DNA of 64,000 nucleotides from Fluviicoccus sp. (lineage in GTDB: Bacteria > Pseudomonadota > Gammaproteobacteria > Pseudomonadales > Moraxellaceae). Position 1 is the first letter of the stretch, and each line of letters starts with the position of its first letter. The stretch spans positions 248,001 to 312,000 of the forward strand of contig NZ_JAUSMX010000008.1 in the NCBI RefSeq assembly GCF_030646115.1, written 5' to 3'. Below, piece after piece: positions 1 through 8,289 of the stretch. The notes beneath the pieces are model-generated. The model worked only from the letters and a program-made list of their open reading frames with translations, searched no databases and was not told the DNA's origin. Position numbers and translations under genes: made by a program.

Positions 1-16
1 GTACCGAGGATGCACC

Positions 17-784
<768 letters not shown>

Positions 785-968
785 TCCGTGATGACGGACG
801 TTCGTCGGAAGGTGAGCGCTCGTCATCTTATTATGCTGCTTTGTCGGGCAGTTGGCGTTGAAAGTTAAAAATGAGCTTGCTATGTGTCAAAATGTTAGGT
901 AACTGTAAAGTCCGATAAAAACACTATGACTTAGTGTATGGCTTCTTATTGATTACATTGGTGCCGGG

Positions 969-1427
969 ATGGGTTGGGAGACGCTTGAAGTGAACAGGGA
1001 TGAGCAGGCCGGGACATCAATGATGCATGACAATAACAAGACCGGCGCCCCGGAGGCGCTGGATGTCAGGGTGCTAACAAGCATAGGGGGAAACTCGGGG
1101 TTAGCATCACCCCTGGTGAGGCGTCTTTTGGGACTGTTTCGCCAGGAAGCTTCCAAACTGGTTCACGGGATTGAATACGCACTGGCCGCTCAGGATCAGG
1201 AGGCGTTGCTGCGTCACTCACATACGCTGAAGTCTTCTTCGGCGTCGATTGGCGCACAGGCCCTCTCACAGGTAGCCAGAGATATCGAACAATTTGCCCG
1301 ACAGTCGGAGTTGGCGGAAGCCGGCGCCTTGACCGGTGCGTTGCTCGCAGAATCGGCTCGCTTGATGGCGGCCCTGAATGCGCTGGAACCACAGTTGATG
1401 TCAGTACCTGCGGAGATACAGGACTGA
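969..1427 (+). CDS. Hpt domain phosphotransfer protein
   Basis: This is a small histidine phosphotransfer protein of 152 residues. The helical Hpt core covers roughly residues 45-145 and carries the phospho-acceptor motif HSHTLKSSSASIGA, in which the second His is the expected phosphorylation site. There are no membrane segments, so it should be cytoplasmic. Its stop codon overlaps the start of the REC-GGDEF-EAL gene by one base, so the two are translationally coupled and the receiver of that protein is the obvious partner (inference). No hybrid kinase is present nearby. The start is uncertain: ATG codons at 969, 1020 and 1023 are all possible and none has a strong ribosome site. Confidence 0.85.
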   Translation: MGWETLEVNRDEQAGTSMMHDNNKTGAPEALDVRVLTSIGGNSGLASPLVRRLLGLFRQEASKLVHGIEYALAAQDQEALLRHSHTLKSSSASIGAQALSQVARDIEQFARQSELAEAGALTGALLAESARLMAALNALEPQLMSVPAEIQD

Positions 1428-3589
1428 TGTCAGGATCGGCAATCTGGAACCCTGTAATGACCACCAAAATCCTGATTATTGATGACGACCCCATAACGCG
1501 CCTGCTGGCGGCTGAAAAGCTGGCGGAAGAAAACTTCCGCGTTTTTGAAGCGGCCAACGGGCAGCAGGGGCTGGCCATGATCAAGCAGATCAAGCCCGAT
1601 CTGGTGCTGCTGGACGTGATCATGCCGGATATTGACGGCTATGACGTCTGCAAGGAGATCCGGCGCAACCCCGAACTGGCCAGCCTGCCGGTGATCATGC
1701 TCACCGGTCTGGAGGACAACGCCTCCATTGTGCGCGCTTATGATTATGGCGCCACCGACTTCGTCACCAAGCCCATCAACTGGACGCTGCTGGTCTATCG
1801 CATTCACTACATCCTGCGCGCCAGCCGTATTCACGACCAGCTGGCCCACAGCGAATCCAGCCTGGCCAACGCCCAGCGTCTGGCGCATCTGGGCAGTTGG
1901 GAATGGTGGCCCGAGCACGACACCACCCGCCGCACCACCGAGTATTACCGCATTCTCGGCGTGCGCCGCGACAACCTGGAAACTTCCATGTACGCCATGC
2001 TGGAGCATGTGCATGAAGAGGACCGCCAGATTGTTCGTGACGCCCTGCACAGCGCCGTGAAAGGCACCGCCTACCAGTTGCAGTTCCGCATCATTGCCGG
2101 CCACTCCGGCATGCGCGTGCTGCACGAGCAGACGCAGGTCTTCTATCACACCGACGGCACGATTGAGCGTATTGAAGGCATTACCCAGGACATCACCGAG
2201 CTGGTGGCGGCGCAGCAGCGCATCCGCAACCTCGCCTATTACGATTCACTGACCGGGCTGGCCAACCGCCAGCTGTTCCGCGAACTGCTGCAGCACGAGT
2301 TGCTGCGCACCAAGCGTAACGGCAAGCAGTGCGCGCTGCTGTTCATTGATCTCGACCGTTTCAAGCGCATCAACGACACCCTGGGCCATGACAAGGGCGA
2401 CATGGTGTTGCAGGCCGTGGCCAGCCGCATTAACACCTGTGTGCGCAGCACCGACATCATTGCGCTGGCCCAGGGCCAGAACGACATGGTGGCGCGTCTG
2501 GGCGGCGATGAATTCACCATTGTCCTGACCGACATCAGCCAGCCGGAAGACGCCGCCCAGGTGGCGCAGCGCCTGCTGGAAGTCATTTCCCAACCGATCA
2601 CCATCGGCAAGCAGGAAATCATTGTCACCGCCAGCATCGGCATTGCCGTGGCGCCGGAAGACGGTGAGGACGTGGAGCAGTTGCTGAAGAACGCCGATCT
2701 GGCGATGTACGCTGTCAAGGACAAGGGCCGCAACAGCTACCACTTCTTCGATTCCACCATGAACGAGACAGTGCTGAACAAGTTTGCGTTGGAAAACGAT
2801 CTGCGCAAGGCGATTGAGCAGGGCCAGCTGGAGTTGTACTTCCAGCCCAAGGTCAATCCGCTGACGCATGAACTGGTGGGGGCGGAGGTGCTGTTGCGCT
2901 GGAAGCATCCGGAGCGCGGCATGATTTCGCCGGCCATCTTCATTCCGGTGGCTGAGGAATGCGGTTTTATTGTGGAGCTGGGGCAGTGGGTGTTGCAGCA
3001 GGCCTGCGTCATCAACAGCGACTGGCAGACCCGGGGTTTGCCGATTGTGCCGCTGGCGATCAACATGTCGTCGGCGAATTTCCGTGATCCGGATTTGCTG
3101 GCCGGGGTGCAGCGCAGTCTGGACGAGTCGCAATTGTTGCCCAGTTTCCTGGTGCTGGAGTTGACGGAAGGCATCCTGATGCAGGATATCAGTTCGACGA
3201 TTGATACCTTGCAGGCGTTGAAGACGATGGGGGTTTCGCTGTCGGTGGATGATTTCGGGACGGGGTATTCGTCGCTGCATTATCTGAAGCGCTTCCCGAT
3301 TGATGAGTTGAAGATTGACCGGTCGTTTGTGCAGGATATTGTGACTGATCCGAACGATGCGGCGATTACGGCGGCGATTATCGGTTTGGCGCAGAACCTG
3401 AAGCTGAGTGTGGTGGCGGAGGGGGTGGAGACGACGGAGCAGGCGGATTTCCTGTTGCAGCGCGGGTGCATTACGATGCAGGGGTTTTTGTTTGCGCGGC
3501 CGATGCCGAAGTCGGATTTTGAGCGGTTCATGATGACGAGTCTGGCGGCGTCGGAGTTGCATAAGGGTGTGTTTATGGTGGATCACTGA
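1427..3589 (+). CDS. Response regulator with REC-PAS-GGDEF-EAL domains
   Basis: This 720-residue protein should control cyclic di-GMP. The order is a receiver domain (about 13-130, phospho-acceptor in LLDVIMPDIDG, conserved Lys in TKPI), a PAS domain with PAC-like end (about 150-275), GGDEF (about 280-440, intact RLGGDEF near residue 360) and EAL (about 460-710). The EAL domain has EVL in place of EAL but keeps the DDFGTGYSS and EGVET motifs, so phosphodiesterase activity is plausible. The usual RxxD inhibitory site before GGDEF reads GQND, and there is an extra stretch ALAQGQNDM just before it, so product inhibition is probably absent. GGAG lies about 10 bases upstream of the chosen start. 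An internal ATG at 1457 is the alternative start. Confidence 0.93.
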   Translation: MSGSAIWNPVMTTKILIIDDDPITRLLAAEKLAEENFRVFEAANGQQGLAMIKQIKPDLVLLDVIMPDIDGYDVCKEIRRNPELASLPVIMLTGLEDNASIVRAYDYGATDFVTKPINWTLLVYRIHYILRASRIHDQLAHSESSLANAQRLAHLGSWEWWPEHDTTRRTTEYYRILGVRRDNLETSMYAMLEHVHEEDRQIVRDALHSAVKGTAYQLQFRIIAGHSGMRVLHEQTQVFYHTDGTIERIEGITQDITELVAAQQRIRNLAYYDSLTGLANRQLFRELLQHELLRTKRNGKQCALLFIDLDRFKRINDTLGHDKGDMVLQAVASRINTCVRSTDIIALAQGQNDMVARLGGDEFTIVLTDISQPEDAAQVAQRLLEVISQPITIGKQEIIVTASIGIAVAPEDGEDVEQLLKNADLAMYAVKDKGRNSYHFFDSTMNETVLNKFALENDLRKAIEQGQLELYFQPKVNPLTHELVGAEVLLRWKHPERGMISPAIFIPVAEECGFIVELGQWVLQQACVINSDWQTRGLPIVPLAINMSSANFRDPDLLAGVQRSLDESQLLPSFLVLELTEGILMQDISSTIDTLQALKTMGVSLSVDDFGTGYSSLHYLKRFPIDELKIDRSFVQDIVTDPNDAAITAAIIGLAQNLKLSVVAEGVETTEQADFLLQRGCITMQGFLFARPMPKSDFERFMMTSLAASELHKGVFMVDH

Positions 3590-3614
3590 GGGGTTGGGTG
3601 ATTCGGGTGGGGAG

Positions 3615-3645
3615 AAGGGGGGCAAGGAATTGCGCCCTTTTTGTT
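3615..3645 (+). terminator. Rho-independent terminator after the GGDEF-EAL gene
   Basis: An interrupted hairpin (AAGGG paired with CCCTT outside, GCAA paired with TTGC inside) is followed by TTTTTGTT, 25 bases after the stop codon. Confidence 0.6.
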
Positions 3646-3672
3646 GGGGAGATGGGTTGGGTGTGGTTATGA

Positions 3673-3744
3673 TGGGTGGGTGATTTGCCTGATCGAGACA
3701 ATATTAGTCATATTCTTCGAGATGGAAGATTTCTTCTGTCATAG
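3673..3744 (+). other. Possible C-terminal tail of a lost toxin gene
   Basis: A short open frame translates to a protein-like tail ending DRDNISHILRDGRFLLS and stops 15 bases before the ankyrin-repeat gene. It starts at an in-frame stop and has no start codon of its own. By analogy with the clear toxin tip at 5384-5692, it may be the last codons of a toxin whose body was lost. The stretch is too short to prove this. Confidence 0.25.
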
Positions 3745-3758
3745 AGGGTGTATAGGAA

Positions 3759-4250
3759 ATGTCTAGAGAAGTCTTAAGAGCGATCATGAAGGGTGATCTA
3801 GCCAAGATTGACTTATTGGTTGGTCATGGGGCCGATCTCAATGAGGTCACTGAAAAGGAAAGATGGAGCTACCTCCATCACGCGCTGCTTTCTCTTTCAT
3901 TGTCGCCATCGTACGAGGCTATTCAATATTTGATTGATAAGGGGGTGGATGTTAATGCTATTGATGCATATGGGAATACTGCAATACATTATGCAGTGAG
4001 ATTAAAGAGGGCAGATTTTATTAAGGCTTTAATTGTTGCAGGTGCAGATGTTAATGTTGTTAATTGTGAAGGTGTTAGCCCATTGCGGCAATTGTTTTTA
4101 GTTAAACCATTTGATTATGAATGCGCTAAGTTGCTGTTGAGAAATGGTGCTGATAAGGATCAAAAGTTAGAGGGAGGGGTTTCAGTTAAAGCCTACGTGG
4201 CATCTGTTGCAAGTAGAGATACAGAGATAGTTGAGCTTTTTAACAATTAG
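3759..4250 (+). CDS. Ankyrin-repeat protein, immunity-like
   Basis: A 163-residue cytoplasmic protein made of about four ankyrin repeats. Typical repeat signatures are seen at about residues 20-35 (LLVGHGADLNEV), 58-75 (LIDKGVDVNAIDAYGNTAIHYA), 92-105 (LIVAGADVNVVN) and 125-135 (LLLRNGADKDQK). Ankyrin proteins of this size are common as immunity proteins next to polymorphic toxins, but ankyrin repeats are generic binding modules and no function can be assigned. Its codons are AT-rich compared with the GGDEF-EAL gene just upstream, which suggests acquisition. The ribosome site is weak (AGGAA directly before the ATG). Confidence 0.85.
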   Translation: MSREVLRAIMKGDLAKIDLLVGHGADLNEVTEKERWSYLHHALLSLSLSPSYEAIQYLIDKGVDVNAIDAYGNTAIHYAVRLKRADFIKALIVAGADVNVVNCEGVSPLRQLFLVKPFDYECAKLLLRNGADKDQKLEGGVSVKAYVASVASRDTEIVELFNN

Positions 4251-4273
4251 TTGCAAGAAGAGCTCATATATTT

Positions 4274-4348
4274 GGTTGGGGGCAGGGAAACCTCGGTGTG
4301 TACTCCGGACTGAAAAATCCGGCGCAATTCTATTGGGCCTTAAGTGTT
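4274..4348 (+). mobile_element. RAYT element copy A: 3' end fragment
   Basis: These 75 bases match the last part of the full element (copy B): the end of the transposase frame followed by a degenerate right REP hairpin. The hairpin has changed (CAATTCTATTGGG in place of CAATTCCATTGCG), so this is an old, decayed relic. It provides the stop codon of the convergent membrane-protein gene. Confidence 0.8.
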
Positions 4349-4639
4349 GGTTATGTTCTTGGGAGATTTTTTGCCAGCGAGATGCATTAAGCTAAATAAT
4401 AGCACTATGTTTACATACGGAATAATGAGTGCCAATGCCCGCCAGCCTGACCATCCCACGGCATGGCATCTGAGTATGGTTAATATAATAAATATTAACA
4501 CAAGTGAGGTGTTTGCTATTAGTAAGTGCATTGGAACGTCAGTTTCCATTTGTGGATAATTGATGTAGATGTATGCTGATAGAGAACTTCCAAGCACAAA
4601 AACTGACATGAATAACGTTCTTCCATACATGAAATTCAT
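4340..4639 (-). CDS. Small membrane protein, unknown function
   Basis: A 99-residue protein with three likely membrane segments: about residues 7-25, 41-58 and 70-88. The last part (GWSGWRALALIIPYVNIVLLF) resembles the C-terminus of DUF805-type small membrane proteins, a weak similarity judged by eye. The start was set at the ATG preceded by GAAGAGAAG; a TTG 15 bases further up is also open. Its stop codon (TAA) lies inside the right end of element copy A, so the native C-terminus may have been replaced. It could be an immunity protein for a membrane-acting toxin, but nothing shows that directly. Confidence 0.6.
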   Translation of the reverse strand: MNFMYGRTLFMSVFVLGSSLSAYIYINYPQMETDVPMHLLIANTSLVLIFIILTILRCHAVGWSGWRALALIIPYVNIVLLFSLMHLAGKKSPKNITNT

Positions 4640-4697
4640 TTGTCTTCTCTTCAAAATTGATGCTAAAAGGGTAGAAACTCCACAACAGCCAGCATAG

Positions 4698-4716
4698 GGC
4701 GCATTAAAAATGCGCC
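4698..4716 (+). repeat. Variant solo REP hairpin
   Basis: A perfect 8-bp hairpin GGCGCATT-AAA-AATGCGCC preceded by ATAG. It has the same architecture and GGCGCA/TGCGCC arms as the REP ends of the RAYT elements but a different loop and inner stem. It lies 30 bases upstream of copy B. Confidence 0.65.
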
Positions 4717-4740
4717 GTATTTTCTGAAACCTACAGACCT

Positions 4741-5381
4741 CGTAGGGCGCAATGGAATTGCGCCGGATTTATGATACGGTCACATCCCCATCCCAAAGCA
4801 TGCCTCAAGGAAGAAAAATGCCCGATTATCGACGCGTCTGGCACCCCGGCGGCACCATCTTCTTCACCGTCAACCTGCTGCAAAGACACCAAAACGACTT
4901 GCTGGTCCGGCCCATTGACCTACTTCGACAAAGCGTCAAACAGGTGCGTGAACGCCATCCTTTTACCATTCATGGTTGGGTCGTGTTGCCGGAGCACATG
5001 CACTGCCTGCTGGAATTGCCGCCACAGGATACGGACTACGCCACCCGCTGGATGCTTATCAAAGGCGGCTTTTCCCGCGCCTTGCCTTGTACCGAACGCC
5101 GCAACGAGGCCCGGCAACGGAGGGGGGAGCGGGGTATCTGGCAACGCCGGTATTGGGAGCATATGATTCGAGATGAAGCAGATTTTCGGGCGCATATGGA
5201 TTACATTCATATCAACCCGGTGAAGCATGGGTATGTTGAGCGGGTAAGGGATTGGCCGTACTCTACATTCCGGCGTCTTGTGAGAGAGGGTTCGTATTCG
5301 TTGGATTGGGGTGGGGGCAGGGAAACTTCGGTTTGTACCCCGGATTGAAATCCGGCGCAATTCCATTGCGCCTTACGTGTT
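4741..5381 (+). mobile_element. RAYT element copy B: full length, bounded by inverted REPs
   Basis: This 641-bp unit is the only complete copy. The left end is CGTAG plus hairpin GGCGCAAT-GGA-ATTGCGCC (4746-4764). The right end is the same hairpin in inverted orientation (5354-5372), followed by TTACGTGTT, so the reverse complement reads GTAA plus hairpin. A GTAG-type tetranucleotide 5' of a hairpin is the signature recognised by REP-associated transposases (family knowledge). The conserved AGACCTC before the left CGTAG in several copies suggests the boundary may begin near 4736. There is no target duplication, as expected for HUH transposases. Confidence 0.85.
4818..5348 (+). CDS. REP-associated tyrosine transposase (RAYT, IS200-like Y1 family)
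   Basis: This 176-residue single-strand DNA transposase is the only intact one in the window. It starts with the family-typical MPDYRRVWHPGG and FFTVNLLQR strand, carries the HUH metal-binding motif as EHMHCLLELP (near residues 75-85), and the catalytic tyrosine region DYIHINPVKHGYV (near residues 135-147), then [11 protein letters not shown] placed the start at the ATG preceded by AAGGAAG rather than at an in-frame ATG at 4752 that lies inside the left REP region. The protein should nick and join REP hairpins, and it is the likely source of activity for the deleted copies nearby (inference). Confidence 0.9.
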   Translation: MPDYRRVWHPGGTIFFTVNLLQRHQNDLLVRPIDLLRQSVKQVRERHPFTIHGWVVLPEHMHCLLELPPQDTDYATRWMLIKGGFSRALPCTERRNEARQRRGERGIWQRRYWEHMIRDEADFRAHMDYIHINPVKHGYVERVRDWPYSTFRRLVREGSYSLDWGGGRETSVCTPD

Positions 5382-5383
5382 GG

Positions 5384-5692
5384 GGAGCAGTCGGAACAGG
5401 TTCGCACCAAGGAACGCTGAAACATTCATATGCTGAAAAACTACTTAAGAAGTATCAAGGAGTTACAGGTAACCGTACTAACCTTCTTTCTGAATCATCG
5501 TTTCTTTGAGGCGTGTCAGCTGCTCGAGGTAAGAAAGGTAGCGCGAGGCCAGATGTTTTTGATATCTCATCAGGAACTGTTTATGATTACAAGTTCATTA
5601 AGGTGCCAGGTAGAGGGATACCTGCAAAGCAACAAGCCAAGAATGCGGCAAATGTTCCCGGTGTAACAAGCCAGATCGAGATCAATCCATGA
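5384..5692 (+). pseudogene. C-terminal nuclease tip of a polymorphic toxin, interrupted by a stop
   Basis: Directly after the right end of element copy B, one frame encodes a toxin tip. It reads GTLKHSYAEKLLKKYQ, then a TGA stop at 5507-5509, then KGSARPDVFDISSG, YDYKF, KNAANVPGV and QIEINP, ending at TGA 5690-5692. The RPD...YDYKF layout is the PD-(D/E)xK nuclease signature seen in C-terminal toxin domains of Rhs/CdiA-type proteins (family knowledge). The toxin body is missing, and no start codon or secretion domain precedes the tip. The single nonsense codon falls where a Gly is plausible (GGA to TGA). The stop overlaps the start of the next gene by 3 bases, as in intact toxin-immunity pairs. 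Confidence 0.75.
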
Positions 5693-6363
5693 TAGTTCAT
5701 ATTGGAGTGAAAGATAAAAAGAAAATTACCCATGACTGGGGTAATTATTTCCCATCGCTAGAGATATGGAAGCCAATGTGGCTGGTGAGGCGTCATGGAC
5801 CAATTCTGTATGGGATTTGTCTTGATATTGGCGGAAGCCCCGATGTTTATGTTCCCAAGGTTTTCATGCACTGTTTAGCAGAAGCGTTTCCAGCAATCAG
5901 TCTTAATGGTTCTGCTCCAGTTTTGAGTGCTCGAGGTCAACCATCCCAAATCAAACTTAAAAATCATGAGAGTGAATATGATGAACTTGCACAAAAGTTT
6001 CGTCGTGAATTTCCTCCATTAATGGAACCTGTGCTTTCTTTAGAGAGTGTTATTGAACACTTTTCAAAGTATACATCTGGAGGATATGGCATAATTGTGC
6101 CTTTTCAGCATGGACCGTATTTGGCATGTGCATTGTCAGCCGCAGCAGTTGGGCGCAAAGATATTGCTTTAAGCATTTTAGATAAAGCCGATTCTGATAT
6201 GAAAAATTGGCCAAGCAGGGCATTTAACATTATTGGAGATAAGGAAAAATGGTTAAGGGATGTTATTGCAAGAATAGATGATCCAGAGAGCTTACTAGTG
6301 GAAGTTAGCTCTGAGGTTGCGAAACATGGCTTGACTTCAATTAAGAGCTATCAGTTATTATAA
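5689..6363 (+). CDS. Putative immunity protein of the nuclease toxin tip
   Basis: A 224-residue soluble protein with no recognised domain. It has no signal peptide or membrane segment and an alpha/beta composition, with a helix-rich C-terminal half (YLACALSAAAVGRKDIALSILDKAD). Its ATG overlaps the stop of the toxin tip, the arrangement expected for the cognate immunity protein of a C-terminal toxin domain. The gene is AT-rich and intact even though the toxin is broken, so it may be kept as an orphan immunity gene. Function is inferred only from position. Confidence 0.7.
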   Translation: MIVHIGVKDKKKITHDWGNYFPSLEIWKPMWLVRRHGPILYGICLDIGGSPDVYVPKVFMHCLAEAFPAISLNGSAPVLSARGQPSQIKLKNHESEYDELAQKFRREFPPLMEPVLSLESVIEHFSKYTSGGYGIIVPFQHGPYLACALSAAAVGRKDIALSILDKADSDMKNWPSRAFNIIGDKEKWLRDVIARIDDPESLLVEVSSEVAKHGLTSIKSYQLL

Positions 6364-6443
6364 TCATCCATTCTGGACGCGATGTGACAAAAAGATCTCG
6401 CCCCATGCCCCGTCACAACCGACTTTTTCTCCTGCTCAGACCT

Positions 6444-6840
6444 TGTAGGGCGCAATGGAATTGCGCCGGATTTATGATCCGGGCACAATCTTCATCCCAA
6501 AGCATGCCTCAAGGAAGAAGCATGCCCGATTATCGACTCGCCTGGCATCCCGGAGGCACCAGTCACCCTCTAGCAAAGGCAACAAAGCGACCTGCTGGCA
6601 ACTCCGGTATTGGGAGCACATGATTCGGGATGAAGCGGATTTCCGGGCGCATATGGATTACATTCATATCAACCCGGTGAAGCATGGGTATGTTGAGCGG
6701 GTAAGGGATTGGCCGTACTCCACATTCCGGCGTCTTGTAAGTGATGGTCTATATTCGTTGGATTGGGGTGGTGGCCGGGAGGATTCGGTTTGTACTCCGG
6801 ATTAAGAAATCCGGCGCAATTCCATTGCGCCTTACGTGTT
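6444..6840 (+). mobile_element. RAYT element copy C: internally deleted derivative
   Basis: This 397-bp unit has both REP ends intact. Compared with copy B it lacks an 11-base piece after GGCACCA and about 236 bases between two CTGG repeats (B positions 4902-5138). The HUH region is therefore gone, while the tyrosine region (DYIHINPVKHGYV) remains. The natural frame is shifted, so the 116-codon frame at 6455-6805 is a pseudogene and not a functional protein. Copy E has the same two deletion junctions. Confidence 0.85.
6455..6805 (+). pseudogene. Deleted RAYT transposase remnant (copy C)
   Basis: The open frame keeps the C-terminal part of the transposase (RYWEHMIRDEADFRAHMDYI onward) fused to out-of-frame N-terminal sequence. 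The HUH metal-binding motif is missing, so it cannot act alone. The true N-terminal frame (MPDYRLAWHPGG at about 6522) runs into a stop after the deletion. Confidence 0.75.
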
Positions 6841-6877
6841 AGTGCACTACTAAAATATTACGGACATCTAGGAAGCC

Positions 6878-7378
6878 ATGAACGCATTTCAGAAATTTCG
6901 CTTGGATGTTGCTGGACTAGGACTCATTTTCTATTCACCCTTTTCGGCAGCGGCCATTCAGGAGGGCGAGGACTACCTTGAAAGAGGCTTTTCAGATCCG
7001 GATGTGGTTGAAAAACAAGCGCTTGAGGGCCGGTTAGTTGGTGTTAGCACTGGAACTCCCGGCCGCTTCTACTTAGAAGTCTTCCAAGGCTATCCTGATG
7101 ATGCAGAGTTGGAAAAGTATGCTTACAGGTTAAGGCTTGGGGTAGAGGTGCGGGATAGAACGCTTTGTGTTAGAGACCTTTATGATCTTTTGAAGTGGCA
7201 ATCCAAATGCCCGGCAACTCAAGTAATTGCGCTCACTGATGGTTTTTATCACGTCACGCTGCTGAGCAATGATCCTCAATCTGGAATACTAGGAGAAGAT
7301 CAAATAATTTTGGTTTACTTGCAGCAATTGCCAGAGATGCCAAAGCTTAAGTACAACGGCGTGCCAACTTTATGTTGA
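6878..7378 (+). CDS. Hypothetical immunity-like protein
   Basis: A 166-residue soluble protein without a recognised family. It begins MNAFQKFRLDVAGLGLIFYSP and has regularly spaced beta-type segments (RFYLEVFQGY, AYRLRLGVEVRD, FYHVTLLSND, IILVYLQQLP). The ATG overlaps a short upstream frame ending TKILRTSRKP in the ATGA manner, and that frame starts at the end of element copy C. This is compatible with a lost toxin gene upstream, but the tail is too short to be evidence. AT-rich composition, small size and position between elements match the other island genes. Confidence 0.7.
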   Translation: MNAFQKFRLDVAGLGLIFYSPFSAAAIQEGEDYLERGFSDPDVVEKQALEGRLVGVSTGTPGRFYLEVFQGYPDDAELEKYAYRLRLGVEVRDRTLCVRDLYDLLKWQSKCPATQVIALTDGFYHVTLLSNDPQSGILGEDQIILVYLQQLPEMPKLKYNGVPTLC

Positions 7379-7458
7379 ATTGTTGCAAACAGTGAAGTGT
7401 TCAGTCCGCGCAGGTTGGGCCGGCAAGCCCGACAACGCATGTAACGAGTGGTTGCAAG

Positions 7459-7941
7459 TCAACCCAGCGGCAAATACAACGTCATTGGCGAATCCGTGCA
7501 AGCCGTGAAGCCGTAATGAACGTAAAAGGCTTTGGCTTTCTCGGTTTTGGCGTCAACCAGCAGGGCATACGCCCCCACCTGTGCACGGGCTTTAAGGCAA
7601 CGGTCAACCGCAAGGCCGACCAACAGCGCACCTATGCCCGTGCCTTGGTGCGTCAGGCTGCTTGCCAGACGCCCCATGCGAAAACATGGCACGGGGTAGC
7701 GCGGCAGCTTTTTTTGCTCAGCATCAGAGAGTAGAGCGGCGTCAACCTGAGCGGCGCTGAGTGTATAGAAACCCAGAATTTGGCGGGGTTGGGCATCATC
7801 CACCACCACAAAAACCGCGCTGAGGCCCTTGGCGCTTTGCTGCGCCGCATACTTGCGCAAATAGTCATCCAGCGCAGGTTCACCACAACTGAAGCCGAAG
7901 CGGTCATGTACGCTGGCGTCTAGCCGTTGCTCTTCAAGCAC
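7459..7941 (-). CDS. GNAT acetyltransferase toxin (TacT-like)
   Basis: This 160-residue GCN5-type acetyltransferase is the likely toxin of a type II pair. Toxins of this family acetylate charged tRNA and block translation (family knowledge). Visible features are the N-terminal stretch FGFSCGEPALDDYLRKYAAQQ typical of these toxins, the acetyl-CoA loop QGTGIGALLVGLAVD, and the C-terminal FYVHYGFT with the expected catalytic Tyr region. The start is taken as GTG 7941, which overlaps the antitoxin stop by 8 bases. The longer ATG-initiated frame from 8004 would overlap much more of the antitoxin. It is GC-rich, unlike the flanking island genes, so it came from another source. Confidence 0.88.
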   Translation of the reverse strand: MLEEQRLDASVHDRFGFSCGEPALDDYLRKYAAQQSAKGLSAVFVVVDDAQPRQILGFYTLSAAQVDAALLSDAEQKKLPRYPVPCFRMGRLASSLTHQGTGIGALLVGLAVDRCLKARAQVGAYALLVDAKTEKAKAFYVHYGFTACTDSPMTLYLPLG

Positions 7942-8203
7942 GCTTGACCCGGGCGGCGTCGGCCAAGGCTTTTTGTAACGCCGGATTGGGCGCAAAGGCG
8001 CCATTGATGGCCTCGCTGAAGGCCAGAAAATCCTGCGTTGACAAGGTGATGCGGGACTCCTGCTCCAGCAGGGCCTGGGCTTTTTCTTTGGCGGCGCTGC
8101 GCATGAAGCCCGCCATGGTGGTGCCCATCAGGCTGGCGGCGCGAGCCAGCAGTTCTTTATCGTCGGCATCCAGCTTGAGGTCGAAACGTGCGGCAGTGAC
8201 CAT
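7934..8203 (-). CDS. DUF1778 ribbon-helix-helix antitoxin
   Basis: An 89-residue antitoxin starting MVTAARFDLKLDADDKELLARAA, the standard N-terminal ribbon-helix-helix of DUF1778 proteins. It continues into a toxin-neutralising C-terminal helix region (DFLAFSEAINGAFAPNPALQ). It precedes and overlaps the GNAT gene, so both are made from one transcript. The start at 8203 matches the family length; the frame is open further up to 8275, but that extension crosses the operator-like palindrome at 8221-8239. Confidence 0.88.
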   Translation of the reverse strand: MVTAARFDLKLDADDKELLARAASLMGTTMAGFMRSAAKEKAQALLEQESRITLSTQDFLAFSEAINGAFAPNPALQKALADAARVKRA

Positions 8204-8220
8204 GGGAAATCCCCCTGTAG

Positions 8221-8239
8221 ATACGGCATTTTCCCGTAT
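8221..8239 (-). promoter_or_regulatory. Operator-like palindrome upstream of the TA operon
   Basis: ATACGG and CCGTAT are perfect inverted arms separated by 7 bases, 18 bases before the antitoxin start. RHH antitoxins repress their own promoter by binding such sites, so this is the likely autoregulatory operator. Confidence 0.6.
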
Positions 8240-8289
8240 GGGCAGGAGGGAGTCAACACGTTTATGCCGGGGCAAAGCCCTACAGACCT

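Noticed and set aside
803-828. Hairpin candidates after rph (GATGACG ... CGTCATC, and GAGCGCTC)
   Set aside because: The loop is long and only TTATTATG follows, so I do not call a terminator.
7379-7458. Possible attC-like site (GTTGCAAAC ... GTTGCAAGTCAAC) that would make the island an integron array
   Set aside because: The arms do not form the conserved R/L box pattern, the other gene borders do not repeat it, and no integrase of the IntI type is present. The separators are REP hairpins.
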